DNA of 12,980 nucleotides from Candidatus Woesearchaeota archaeon (GCA_003695045.1 RFJB01000051.1:1-12980); one strand, 5' to 3'; positions 1-8,153 are shown, counted from the stretch's first letter. The notes: generated by a model from the letters alone, not told the origin. A program made the numbers and translations.

Positions 1-516
1 GCAGAGCCGGAAACAATAGAATTCGGCGAAGGCATTCTTGTAAAGATTCTCAACATACAGATAAGATTCGGAGAAAGACCGCCGGAAGAAAGAACAGGAA
101 GCGTGACTTTAGCCAACGCAAACCAGAACGGGGGAATCGGAGCAGGGCTCAAGATAAGCGCCCAGATTGAAATAGAAGCAGAGGCAAGCAACAAAATAAC
201 AGGAGCGGCAACCGCTGCTTCAGAAAGCGAAGAAAAAGACACAAAAGAGAACAAACCGGAAAGCGAAGAAAAGAAGGAAAAGCCATGGAAAACATGGATT
301 CTGGCAGCCGCCCTTGTAACCCTTCTGGGAGCGAACGCAATCATGATTACAAGAAAAAAACCAACAGACAGGAAAGAGGAGCAACAGCAAAACCAGAATG
401 CGGAACAACCAACGACAGAAGAAGCACAAGCCCCGGCACAAGCGCAACAAAAAACAACAGAAGACCCTGAAATAGAAGAAATAGAAAGGGAGATAGAACA
501 GTTGAAGAGCATTTAA
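1..516 (+). CDS. C-terminal fragment of an unrecognised membrane-anchored protein
   Basis: The frame is open from the first base of the window to the TAA at 514-516, so this is the last 171 codons of a gene that begins outside. A GTG at 103 could be read as a start, but the frame continues upstream with coding-like residues, so I treat it as internal. The visible part has a beta-rich stretch (residues about 1-60), a Glu/Lys-rich low-complexity linker (about 75-95), one hydrophobic segment (about 99-117, from WILAAAL to AIMIT) flanked by Lys/Arg, a Gln/Pro/Ala/Glu-rich tail, and a short acidic helix at the end (PEIEEIEREIEQLK). This fits an envelope protein with a C-terminal anchor and a charged tail. 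I do not recognise a family, and the fragment shows no catalytic motif. The sidedness of the tail is unclear because basic residues flank both ends of the segment. Confidence 0.75.
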   Translation, partial: AEPETIEFGEGILVKILNIQIRFGERPPEERTGSVTLANANQNGGIGAGLKISAQIEIEAEASNKITGAATAASESEEKDTKENKPESEEKKEKPWKTWILAAALVTLLGANAIMITRKKPTDRKEEQQQNQNAEQPTTEEAQAPAQAQQKTTEDPEIEEIEREIEQLKSI

Positions 517-520
517 GGGC

Positions 521-534
521 TAAAGTTTTATAAA
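521..534 (+). promoter_or_regulatory. BRE/TATA promoter of the aIF2-beta operon
   Basis: A CTAAAG-like BRE is followed directly by TTTTATAAA (526-534) in the 49-bp gap after the preceding gene. The box centre is about 36 bp before the ATG at 566, predicting a start near 555 and a very short leader. A weak GAGG at 557-560 may serve as ribosome binding site. Confidence 0.6.
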
Positions 535-565
535 GAGCAATGGATTTCTGCCGGAAGAGGCAAAA

Positions 566-973
566 ATGGACTACGAAAAGCTGCTTGAAAAGGCAAGGGA
601 AGAACTGCCCGAATCAGTGTTCCAGAGAGAAAGGTTTGAAATACCAAAGGTGAGAGGCCACATTCAGGGAAACAAGACGGTAATAAGCAATTTCCAGCAG
701 ATAGCCGAGACACTCGGAAGGCCGGTGGAGCACCTTCTCAAGTTCATAACCAAAGAACTCGCAACCCCCGGAGAGATAAAGCCGAAGGCGGTAATTCTTG
801 GAAGCAAGGTTGCGGCTTCAAAAATCAACGAAAAAATAAGACAGTATGCAAACAATTACGTCCTGTGCCCGGCGTGCAGCAAGCCCGACACAAAGATGGT
901 GAAAGAAGGGCCGATAACATTCATAGTGTGCCAGGCGTGCGGGGCGAAAAACTCAATAAGGGCAAAAATATGA
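566..973 (+). CDS. eif2b: Translation initiation factor aIF2 subunit beta
   Basis: This is the beta subunit of the heterotrimeric aIF2, which carries initiator Met-tRNA to the small ribosomal subunit. The 135-residue length is typical of the archaeal form, which lacks the long eukaryotic N-terminal extension. The N-terminal helix (MDYEKLLEKA) is the region that contacts the gamma subunit in known structures. The central alpha-beta domain contains the family stretch GNKTVISNF (about 35-43) and the helix around HLLKFITKELAT. The C-terminal zinc ribbon has four cysteines in two CxxC pairs (C101, C104, C122, C125). ATG 566 gives the usual N-terminus. The stop overlaps the next start (ATGA at 970-973), so this gene is probably translationally coupled to DUF424. 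No unusual substitutions are visible. Confidence 0.95.
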   Translation: MDYEKLLEKAREELPESVFQRERFEIPKVRGHIQGNKTVISNFQQIAETLGRPVEHLLKFITKELATPGEIKPKAVILGSKVAASKINEKIRQYANNYVLCPACSKPDTKMVKEGPITFIVCQACGAKNSIRAKI

Positions 974-1275
974 GAAAAATCATAGTCAAAAAGCACACCA
1001 CGGACGACGGCAGAGTGCTTCTTGCGATGTGCGACGAGGACATTCTCGGAGAAACGTTTGAGGAAGGCGAAGCAGTGCTGGACCTGGCAAGCGACTTTTA
1101 CAAGGGGGAAGCGGTTGAAGAGGAAGAGAGAAGCAGCATGGCAGAAGATGCTTATCTCATAAATGCTGCCGGAAAAGAGAGCGTGGGCTGGCTTATCGGA
1201 AAGGGCTTTGCAGAAGAAGAGAACATAATCACAATCCAGGGCGTTCCAAACATCCAGATACTCATAGAAAAATGA
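970..1275 (+). CDS. DUF424 family protein
   Basis: This 101-residue protein matches the small archaeal DUF424 family. The recognisable features are the N-terminal strand MRKIIVKKH, the segment LLAMCDEDILGETFEEGE (about 18-35), the following DFYKGE, and a C-terminal half ending in a strand (IQILIEK). The frame is open further upstream inside aIF2-beta, but ATG 970 is the natural start: it overlaps the aIF2-beta stop by 4 bp and gives the standard family N-terminus. The biochemical role of the family is not known to me. Its place between aIF2-beta and acylphosphatase, with overlapping starts on both sides, makes a translation-related role plausible, but that is inference. There is no signal peptide or membrane segment, so it should be cytosolic. 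Confidence 0.85.
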   Translation: MRKIIVKKHTTDDGRVLLAMCDEDILGETFEEGEAVLDLASDFYKGEAVEEEERSSMAEDAYLINAAGKESVGWLIGKGFAEEENIITIQGVPNIQILIEK

Positions 1276-1538
1276 GAACCGTCCGAATTCTCATCTCGGG
1301 AAGAGTCCAGGGAGTTTTCTTCAGAAGATACATACAGCAGCACGCAAAAGAACTCGGAATAAAAGGGTACGTCAGAAACCTCCCAACAGGCAAGGTGGAG
1401 ATAGTTGCGCAGGGCGAAAAAATAGAAGAGCTTCTAAGGCACGCCCACAGGGGACCGCCGCTCGCAAGGGTGGAAGATGTCAAGACAGAGGAAATAGACG
1501 AACCCGAGAAATTTGACGATTTCAGAATACTGCCGTAA
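1272..1538 (+). CDS. acyP: Acylphosphatase
   Basis: The 88-residue ORF has the full acylphosphatase signature. GRVQGVFFRRY (10-20) contains the phosphate-binding loop and catalytic R18, and GYVRNLPTGKVEI (32-44) contains the catalytic asparagine N36. These enzymes hydrolyse the carboxyl-phosphate bond of acyl phosphates such as 1,3-bisphosphoglycerate or carbamoyl phosphate; the physiological substrate in archaea is unsettled. Length and fold order match the roughly 90-residue family. The ATG overlaps the DUF424 stop by 3 bp, so it is the third gene of the aIF2-beta operon. Its stop lies 5 bp from the convergent stop of DP2, so transcript ends from the two operons must overlap. Confidence 0.93.
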   Translation: MRTVRILISGRVQGVFFRRYIQQHAKELGIKGYVRNLPTGKVEIVAQGEKIEELLRHAHRGPPLARVEDVKTEEIDEPEKFDDFRILP

Positions 1539-1543
1539 GAGGA

Positions 1544-4500
1544 CTAAAACCAGCTTCCAAGACCGGTCTGCTTTTCGGACTCCTTGCCGAACACTTCTTC
1601 AACACGCATCTTCAGCATTTCCAGCGTCTGCTTCAGATACGGAGGCAGGTCATACTTCTCGGCAAGGCTTATGCTCGGCTCAAGATACTTGACAACCGAG
1701 CCCTCTGAAACAGTGAAGATTATCTTTCCGCCGCAGTTCGTGCAAACACCCTTCAAAGGAGGCCTTCTGAATTTGGTGTTGCACTTTACGCAACGGAACT
1801 GCTGCTGGGAGAACTTTCTCAGGTTTCCCTTCGTGTCCTTGAGGAAATGCTTCTCGATGACAAGGCGCGCAACATCAACAGCATCAACAGCCCTTATCTT
1901 GTCGGCAAGAGCCATCTGTCCCTTGAGCTTCTCCTCCATGCTTGGAAGCGTCTTGTAAGCCGAGCATTTGACGCCAATGTTAATGCTGCTCACGGGATGT
2001 GTAAAGGAAATGCCTTCATACTGCTTGGGAGTGTGGAGCCGGTCTGCAAGCTGCTCAATCTTGACATCCCACGGCATCTTGTAACCGGAAGCAGCATCAT
2101 AAAAGTCAAGGTAGTATTTGGAAACAACATCAAGGCCGAAAACCATGTCATCAACCTCTGCAGGAGTCAGAATGCTCGTGAGAACAAGGGGAGCATCCAT
2201 GGTTCTGCCTCCTCTGCTATCAGGAAGGTACTGCCTGGAAAAGTTAAGCAGAGCATCCATAAGGAGAATCACGCAGTTTTCGTCTCCGTCGCAGTCGCGC
2301 CTGAGGGAAGCATGCCACAGGGGATGGGCAAAGCAGCCCATGGTTTCCGAGAAACCTATGATGCGGCCGATCATTCCTGCGGAGATGTGAGGGGCAAGGC
2401 CTATCACGAGGTGTCCTACAAGGTCCTCGCGGGATTTTATGTTATAGTATGGCTTAAGGCCGTAAAGATTTACGAGAAGGTCGTCAACAAAGGCAGCCAC
2501 GCGCATTAGAACCTTGTCGGCACCCTCCTCCAAACTCTCAGGCGAAGCCGGAAGAACAACATCCTGCGGCTTCAGTTCGAGAACCTGGTCGGGGCTTGAA
2601 AGCGGCACTCCTTTGACATCATGGGTGTAGCCGAGTTCCCGAAGCTTCTCAACGCTCGTGCCGATTTCAGAAGGTTTGAAGTGAGTCATGGGAAGCTCGG
2701 TCATGTCGTAGCGCGTTGTTCCGTCCTTGTTGACATAAATATCGTGCATTGCGCGGAGAATGCCCTTGACAAGATGCTCGGGAATGTGGTCTTTGTTGCT
2801 TGTGCCGCGAACCCCCTTAATCAGGTCGGGATAAACCTTGAGAGAGAGCTTCTTAATGGCTGACTCAAAATAGTGGTTAAGGTCAATTGACATGTTCTTG
2901 TACCGGACGGGATTGTGGCTGCACGGCTTCTCAAGCGTGCCGCACTGCGAGCAGAAGTACAAGGGCTTGGTTCTTTTGCCGCACGATTCACAGACAGAAT
3001 AAACTGTTTCCTTCTTGCAGGAAGAACAGAAAAAAACGCTGAAATCAGCAGTTACCTTCTTGGTTTCTATGGCGGCATTAAAGCTTCTTAAGCGGCCGCC
3101 CTCCTCACCGACAGGGAAGAGAACGTGCGGGCTGCCGGTAAGTTTCCTCATCTTTGCCTTTTCCGGGCGGCCCATCCTCGCGCCAATGAAAGTGCCTGCT
3201 TTGTCTCTTATTTTAATGGGAGAGAGTTTGTTGATTATGGAGAGAGTGTCGGAGTTGGAAATTTCGGACTCGGAAGAAGAGGTGGATTCAGAAGAAAGCA
3301 GCGATGAAAGACGCTGGGGAAGGGAAGACAGGTCTGAAGGAGAAAGCACGCCGAGAGAAACAAGAAGCGCTGACGAATGGTTTCGCTCGACAACGACAAA
3401 CTCATTGCCGGCAACAACATGCGGCACCCCCAAAAGCTCAAGAACCCTTTTGGGAGCATCCTCAAGCGGAAGTATCAGCTTCTCAATCCTGCCCGAGCCG
3501 GACTCTGTTCTGCCCTTTGAAATCCACGATGAGAGAACCGAAAGCTGCTCCAAAGAAATGGTGGACCAGAAGTAAGTGTATTCGGGATGAAGGGGAATGT
3601 CAAGCTTCTGCGAGAGCGAAATCGCGAGAGAGGAAGGAACGTTCTCAAACAGGAAGTTTCTCAAGATGCGGTCAATCGTTTCCGGCGGGCAGCCAACGAG
3701 CTCCGCAATCTTCTCAACATCCAGAGAGCCGAAAAGAGAAACGGCTGCTTTCTCAAGCTCCTGAACCCACCACTCGGGACAATAGCCGGCAGGAACAAGC
3801 ATATGGCCGTTTTCCGAAAAGTCGCCGTAATTAAACAGGATGTCGCCAAGAAAGAGGATTTCAACAACATCCTTTGAAAACTTCTTTGCCTCTTCAAGCG
3901 TCTTTACCTTCACAACAGAGCCGTCGGAAAGCTTCACAATGGGCGGCTCGATGCTGTCGCACAGGGTTATTGACGCGGCTTTGCCCGGCCTTTCCACTTT
4001 GAGCTGCGTGCCGGTAGCGATGAACTTGTCAAGAAGAACAGTTGTAACGGGATGAATGGACGCAGCCGAAAAGCCGCTCACGCGGGAGCGCCCGTAACGA
4101 AGGCGGAAACCGCCCGCGCGCATCGGATGAGTGAGAACAGGCCTGCCTGCAACAAGGTCCGCCACATAAGTGTAGTTGGGCTTAATCTTTTCAGACGAGG
4201 CAGTTTTTGAAGAAGACGCCTCGGCAGCCGCCTTCACCTCCTTCTGAATTCTGAGAAACTCCTCAAGGAAGGAATAGTCCATTCCGAAAAGGGGGCCGAG
4301 CTTTCGCATCCGCTTCCAGAGTTTGGGGGCTTTCAAGGCATACATTGAAAGCACAAGGCAGACGCCGCTCCGGATCCGGTTAGTGTCCACGCGGGGAAGG
4401 TCCTTGTAGTTGGAAACCTCAAACTTCTCCGTGGGGTCGCCGTCAATTTCAACAGGAATGTTGGCTGCTAGGAACTTGATTTCCTTCTCCGAGGGCTTGT

Positions 4501-5134
4501 ATTGAAGATTGGTAACGCGCTCGTGATAGTCATACAGTTCGGTAACAAAGCGGTTCAGCTCGTTCTCGTCAGGGTCGTAAGGAGCATAACCCATCTTGAG
4601 GCGGACATAATCGGCAATAATGACCGCCTGCGCAGAAGCAGTGCCTCCGGCGCCGCGGACAGGACCGGCAAATTTCAAGGCAAGGTATTCTTTGCCGTCG
4701 CGCCGCTTCTTGATAACAAGTTCAACAAAGCCCTCAAGAGGAGCGGAAACAATGCCCACAGTGCAGTATGCAAATCCAGTTCTTATTCCAACCTCCATCG
4801 CTTCCTTTTTTGACGAGAACTTGCAGAACTTCTCCTTGGCGACCTCCTCCGCAATGATAAAGGCAACCTCCCACGCAAGAGACCCGTACTTTGCCTCAAG
4901 CTCCTGAATGCGCTTTGTCATTCCCGAGCCGATGAGCTGTGGAGCGACATCGCTTATGAGGCCTTCTACGCGTTCAGCCATGTTCTTCGCCAGGCGCACG
5001 TCAACCCTGTCCTCAGGGTCAAAGCCCAACTTCCTCGCCTTTGAGGCGACAGAGTAAGCCCTCTCCACTTCGTCAGAAATGAATCTGAAGTACTGCTTCA
5101 TCTCGGGGCTTGATTCGGGAAATTCGTCAGCCAT
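1544..5134 (-). CDS. polC: DNA polymerase D large subunit DP2
   Basis: This is the catalytic subunit of the archaeal replicative polymerase PolD, 1196 residues and uninterrupted; I see no intein, although one occurs in some relatives. The N-terminal DP2 domain covers about 1-300, with the conserved FAGPVRGAGGTASA around 155-168. The two double-psi beta-barrel regions follow. The catalytic loop RRDCDGDEN (945-953) places the paired aspartates at D949 and D951. KIRDKAGTFIGARMGRPEKAK (641-661) is a basic conserved segment. Cys pairs near 703-718 and 728-738 and a CxxC...CxxC ribbon at C1115/C1118/C1131/C1134 should bind zinc. The last eight residues, QTGLGSWF, are a textbook PCNA-binding PIP box. 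A Ser-rich, probably disordered stretch lies at about 600-630. The gene starts 2 bp after the DP1 stop, as expected for a co-translated complex. Confidence 0.97.
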   Translation of the reverse strand: MADEFPESSPEMKQYFRFISDEVERAYSVASKARKLGFDPEDRVDVRLAKNMAERVEGLISDVAPQLIGSGMTKRIQELEAKYGSLAWEVAFIIAEEVAKEKFCKFSSKKEAMEVGIRTGFAYCTVGIVSAPLEGFVELVIKKRRDGKEYLALKFAGPVRGAGGTASAQAVIIADYVRLKMGYAPYDPDENELNRFVTELYDYHERVTNLQYKPSEKEIKFLAANIPVEIDGDPTEKFEVSNYKDLPRVDTNRIRSGVCLVLSMYALKAPKLWKRMRKLGPLFGMDYSFLEEFLRIQKEVKAAAEASSSKTASSEKIKPNYTYVADLVAGRPVLTHPMRAGGFRLRYGRSRVSGFSAASIHPVTTVLLDKFIATGTQLKVERPGKAASITLCDSIEPPIVKLSDGSVVKVKTLEEAKKFSKDVVEILFLGDILFNYGDFSENGHMLVPAGYCPEWWVQELEKAAVSLFGSLDVEKIAELVGCPPETIDRILRNFLFENVPSSLAISLSQKLDIPLHPEYTYFWSTISLEQLSVLSSWISKGRTESGSGRIEKLILPLEDAPKRVLELLGVPHVVAGNEFVVVERNHSSALLVSLGVLSPSDLSSLPQRLSSLLSSESTSSSESEISNSDTLSIINKLSPIKIRDKAGTFIGARMGRPEKAKMRKLTGSPHVLFPVGEEGGRLRSFNAAIETKKVTADFSVFFCSSCKKETVYSVCESCGKRTKPLYFCSQCGTLEKPCSHNPVRYKNMSIDLNHYFESAIKKLSLKVYPDLIKGVRGTSNKDHIPEHLVKGILRAMHDIYVNKDGTTRYDMTELPMTHFKPSEIGTSVEKLRELGYTHDVKGVPLSSPDQVLELKPQDVVLPASPESLEEGADKVLMRVAAFVDDLLVNLYGLKPYYNIKSREDLVGHLVIGLAPHISAGMIGRIIGFSETMGCFAHPLWHASLRRDCDGDENCVILLMDALLNFSRQYLPDSRGGRTMDAPLVLTSILTPAEVDDMVFGLDVVSKYYLDFYDAASGYKMPWDVKIEQLADRLHTPKQYEGISFTHPVSSINIGVKCSAYKTLPSMEEKLKGQMALADKIRAVDAVDVARLVIEKHFLKDTKGNLRKFSQQQFRCVKCNTKFRRPPLKGVCTNCGGKIIFTVSEGSVVKYLEPSISLAEKYDLPPYLKQTLEMLKMRVEEVFGKESEKQTGLGSWF

Positions 5135-5136
5135 GA

Positions 5137-6795
5137 TTAAAACCTCAGGATTTTTACCTCTCTCGTCTGAAGATTCACGATTGGAACCCTTGCGGGCTCA
5201 GGATGATGCCCGACCTTCCTCTGAAAGTCGGTGGTGCTCTGCCAGCAGCTTCCCGAAATAAGCGTCGTGCCTTTGTAGTTTGACACAGAGCACTTGTGAA
5301 TGTGCCCGCTGACAAAAAAGTCGGGAACATGCTGAATCACAAGAGGGTCCATGTCGGGGTCGGGAATGTAAAGGGTGGAGCCCTGGGTGGGGGCAAGATG
5401 CCTCCTCTGGAGGAGGAAGCGCATCATGAGGTCCGCCCGGTCGTAGCCGCCCTGGGTTCTGATTGAATCAACATTGGCAATGAAGTAGTCAAAGCTGTAG
5501 CCGTGATACATGAGAACATTGAAGCCGGGGAAGGAAGGAGAGGAGTGAATTCTTACAACTGCAGGGTTTGAAACGAAAACCGCATTGGGAAGGTTTGAAA
5601 GGGCTTTGGAAAATCCGGTCCCGAGCTTCAACTGCGGCTCGGCAATTCTGCCGGCGTCGTGATTGCCCGGACATATAATCAGGGGAATGTGGGAGGGAAT
5701 TCTTGAAAGGAGCTCCGCAGCCGACTCGTACTGCTTTTCAATGTCCGGAATCACAAGCTCGGATTCCTGGCCTGGATAGACGCCGACGCCGTCAACAATG
5801 TCGCCGGCTATGAAAACATACCTCACCTTGGAAGCAATTTCCCGCTGGGAAGGGCTTCCCGCGTTGCCGGAAATCCAGTCAAGAAAGCGGTTGAACTCGT
5901 CAGGAAGAAAATTGTTGGAGCCCACATGAATGTCCGAAAGGAATATTGCAAATGCCTCATCAGGGGAGCGCTTCTGCTCGGTCATTGCCGGAATATCAGG
6001 CCAGATTATGTTGGTTGCAAAAACAACCCTGTTTCCGTTGGCGCCGGCAACTCCTATAACCTCGTCAAGAACTATGTCGCGCGCCGCCTTGAAGAGTTCG
6101 GGCTTGGACTTGGAAACCACAACCTTGATTTCGCCTGTCGGGTCTTCAAGAGTCAGCATGAGATTCCCGTTTCTGGAGAGGGAAATGTCGCTGACAATCC
6201 CAATTATGGAAAGGTTCTCCCTGTCCTTCTTTGCGAGAACCCTCGCTATGGAAGTGACATTCTGAAGCTCCTGCCTCGAGGAAAGAAGGTGCTGGAGCGA
6301 CTGGTAGCGCTTGTTGTAATAAAGCGAAAAGTCGCGAACCTCCCGCTTCGCAACGGTCTTGTCGTATGAAAAGACGACTTCAACAGAACCGGCAGGAGAA
6401 GGTTTCTCGGAGCCAGGTTTGAAAGAGGGTGAAGAATGCTGTTTGGAAGCGCCAGACTCACTGGAAGGAGCATTGTCTGACGGCTCCGGCTCCGATGCGA
6501 GAATGTTCAGAAAGCGGTTGTAAACCTCTGTGTCAGAGTTTTTTTCCGCGTTGACGCGGTGGTGCTCAAATTCAATCCAGTTGACATCAGCGGCATTCGG
6601 AGAAGATTCAACGATCTTTTTTATGTCAGAGGTAAGAACAGCAGCGGGAAGCGACTCAATCTTTGAAAGGAGAAGGGAGAGCTGCTCGTCGGAAAGGGAA
6701 TTCAGTTCTTTGACAGCATCCGGACTTAACAGTATGTCATGCGACATGAATTTCTTTAACACCGATTTCAGTTTTGATTCCTGACTCTGTTCCAA
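5137..6795 (-). CDS. polB: DNA polymerase D small subunit DP1 (3'-5' exonuclease)
   Basis: This is the proofreading subunit of PolD, 552 residues. An N-terminal helical domain (about 1-90) leads into a Ser/Pro/Glu-rich linker (about 100-137), then an OB-fold domain (about 180-270; IIGIVSDI, LTLEDPTGEIKVV), then a calcineurin-like/Mre11-type phosphoesterase domain. All expected metal ligands are present: D288 and H290 (SDIHVGS), D332 (GDIVDG), N378 and H379 (PGNHD), H431 (YHGYS), and H498 and H500 (SGHIH). The exonuclease is therefore predicted active. The chosen start is TTG 6795, preceded by GGTG at a 5-nt spacing. The first ATG in frame (6747) would cut into the LKSVLKKF...LLSPDAV helical domain that family members share, so I prefer the TTG, with moderate certainty. 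It lies 25 bp after orc1 and 2 bp before DP2. Confidence 0.95.
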   Translation of the reverse strand: MEQSQESKLKSVLKKFMSHDILLSPDAVKELNSLSDEQLSLLLSKIESLPAAVLTSDIKKIVESSPNAADVNWIEFEHHRVNAEKNSDTEVYNRFLNILASEPEPSDNAPSSESGASKQHSSPSFKPGSEKPSPAGSVEVVFSYDKTVAKREVRDFSLYYNKRYQSLQHLLSSRQELQNVTSIARVLAKKDRENLSIIGIVSDISLSRNGNLMLTLEDPTGEIKVVVSKSKPELFKAARDIVLDEVIGVAGANGNRVVFATNIIWPDIPAMTEQKRSPDEAFAIFLSDIHVGSNNFLPDEFNRFLDWISGNAGSPSQREIASKVRYVFIAGDIVDGVGVYPGQESELVIPDIEKQYESAAELLSRIPSHIPLIICPGNHDAGRIAEPQLKLGTGFSKALSNLPNAVFVSNPAVVRIHSSPSFPGFNVLMYHGYSFDYFIANVDSIRTQGGYDRADLMMRFLLQRRHLAPTQGSTLYIPDPDMDPLVIQHVPDFFVSGHIHKCSVSNYKGTTLISGSCWQSTTDFQRKVGHHPEPARVPIVNLQTREVKILRF

Positions 6796-6820
6796 TTGGG
6801 CACCACTTTCGAAAAACAGA

Positions 6821-8035
6821 TTATCTTATTGACAGGGATTCCTCAAGCATCTTTTTGACAACAGGAATTGAGGAGTCCGGAATTGACAGGATTATTTCGC
6901 GCGTCCTGCCGTAACGGCCTTTTGATATTATGCGCGCAGAGACCAAGCTGAGAGAGTCAAGTTCTGTTATCACATCTGAAACGCGCCTCTGGGTGAGGGG
7001 CCTGAGGCGGGACTTCTTGCAGATATCCTTGTAATAATTGTAGAGTTCGCCGGTAAAGATTATTTCTTTCTTCGGCTCCTTTATCTTAATAAGAACTGCG
7101 GAATAAAGAACCGCCTGAAACTGCTTCGGCTGGACATTCACTATGTCTATGATTCTGTCACGGTCAATCTTGTCCTCCGCCTTGTCAAGATGCTCCAGGT
7201 TTACTTTTTTGCTCCCCTCGCGCTCCGCAAGTTCGCCTGCGACGCGAAGGAGCTCCAGTGCCTTCCTGGCGTCGCCATGGTCGCGGGCAGCATAGGCAGC
7301 GCACTTTTCTATTACGCCCTCAGAGAGCACGCCCTCCTTGAAAGCCAGCTTGGCTCTGGATTTCAGGATTCCCTGAAGTTGAAGCGCATTATACGGAGGG
7401 AAAACTATTTCCTCTTCGCTCAACGAACTTTTAACGCGCGGATCAAGGTTTGTAACGAACTGCAAGTCGTTGGAAATGCCCACGATAGAAACCTGGCAGT
7501 GCTTCAGTTCCTCATTGATTCGCGTCAGGTTGTAGAGTATCTCATCGCCGGCTTTTTTGACAAGCTGGTCTATCTCGTCAAGGACAAAGATAACCACCTG
7601 CTTTGTGTCGATGCCCTCAAGAAAGCTTCTGTAAACCTCGTCAGTCGGCAGTCCGGTTGCGGGGATTGCCTTTCCGAATTCCCTTGCGAGATGCGCAATG
7701 AGCCGGTATTCTGTATCTGCAATCCCCTTAAGCTTGCAGTTGACATAAACAGTCCTGACAGGAAGCTCTGACTGAAGAGCCACCTTGGCAAGCCGCTCTG
7801 TGGTTTTTCTTGCAGAAAGCGTCTTTCCGCTGCCCGTCCTTCCATAAATGAAAAGGTTGGAAGGCCTTTCAAGACGAAGAGCCGGAGCGAGGATTAATGC
7901 AATCTCCTTAATCTGCTCTTCCCTATGAGGAACCTCCTCAGGCATGTAGGAGGCCTGTAACGCCCTCTTATTGACAAAGAGGGAGTCCTTCCTGAGAAAG
8001 GACTCAAAAAAGCCGGATAATGGTTCTTTTGGCAT
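6821..8035 (-). CDS. cdc6: Orc1/Cdc6 replication initiator
   Basis: This AAA+ origin-binding protein is 404 residues long, normal for archaeal Orc1/Cdc6. The Walker A motif GRTGSGKT is at 65-72, Walker B FVLDEID at 150-156, the sensor 1 asparagine at N189 (GISND), a likely arginine finger at R200 (LDPRVKSS) and sensor 2 arginine at R257 (GDARKA). The residues after about 300 form the winged-helix DNA-binding domain, with the basic stretch RPLTQRRVSD typical of the recognition region. It should bind ORB elements and load the MCM helicase. ATG 8035 has no Shine-Dalgarno site but sits 27 bp from a TATA box centre, so the message is probably leaderless. It is the first gene of an orc1-DP1-DP2 operon, resembling the origin-linked cluster in Pyrococcus. 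An ORB-like sequence overlaps its own promoter, hinting at autoregulation. Confidence 0.96.
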   Translation of the reverse strand: MPKEPLSGFFESFLRKDSLFVNKRALQASYMPEEVPHREEQIKEIALILAPALRLERPSNLFIYGRTGSGKTLSARKTTERLAKVALQSELPVRTVYVNCKLKGIADTEYRLIAHLAREFGKAIPATGLPTDEVYRSFLEGIDTKQVVIFVLDEIDQLVKKAGDEILYNLTRINEELKHCQVSIVGISNDLQFVTNLDPRVKSSLSEEEIVFPPYNALQLQGILKSRAKLAFKEGVLSEGVIEKCAAYAARDHGDARKALELLRVAGELAEREGSKKVNLEHLDKAEDKIDRDRIIDIVNVQPKQFQAVLYSAVLIKIKEPKKEIIFTGELYNYYKDICKKSRLRPLTQRRVSDVITELDSLSLVSARIISKGRYGRTREIILSIPDSSIPVVKKMLEESLSIR

Positions 8036-8040
8036 GCGCG

Positions 8041-8058
8041 TTCCAAACGAAACAGGGG
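8041..8058 (+). other. ORB-like element overlapping the orc1 start site
   Basis: TTCCAAACGAAACAGGGG has the layout of an archaeal origin recognition box as I recall it: TTCCA, three bases, GAAAC, a short spacer, then a G-string. The spacer before the G-string is one base here, where I recall two or three. It lies between the orc1 TATA box and its ATG, over the predicted transcription start. A second partial match, CAGTGGAA, is at 8077-8084. Two imperfect matches are weak evidence for an origin, but a better case for autoregulation by Orc1. Confidence 0.4.
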
Positions 8059-8066
8059 TATAAATA
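8058..8066 (-). promoter_or_regulatory. TATA box of the orc1-DP1-DP2 operon
   Basis: On the minus strand the box reads CTATTTATA. Its centre is 27 bp before ATG 8035, which predicts transcription starting at or next to the start codon, i.e. a leaderless message. Confidence 0.55.
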
Positions 8067-8108
8067 GGTTCCTATACAGTGGAATATATTTCGGAAAGAA
8101 GATGAGGG

Positions 8109-8131
8109 AAAAAACAAACAACAAACAAACA
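8109..8131 (-). terminator. T-rich terminator of endA
   Basis: Downstream of endA the minus strand runs TTTGTTTGTTGTTTG and then TTTTTT with only sparse G, ending before the orc1 promoter. Archaeal RNA polymerase terminates at such U-rich tracts. This separates endA transcription from the replication operon. Confidence 0.5.
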
Positions 8132-8153
8132 GCATCAGAAGACAATGCAGAGA

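Noticed and set aside
1847..2509. 220-codon plus-strand ORF inside DP2
   Set aside because: It is antisense to conserved DP2 sequence including the catalytic region, and its translation matches no family; it is a shadow of the real gene.
3015..3834. Overlapping plus-strand ORFs of 176-186 codons inside DP2
   Set aside because: They are antisense to DP2, and their Ser/Arg-rich translations come from the Ser-rich and conserved segments of the real frame.
7190..7771. 193-codon plus-strand ORF inside orc1
   Set aside because: It is antisense to the AAA+ domain, whose motifs are all intact on the minus strand.
8109..8131. AAACAAAC repeats as an origin iteron array
   Set aside because: Similar CAAA runs occur in several intergenic regions here, and on the minus strand they make a normal T-rich terminator for endA.
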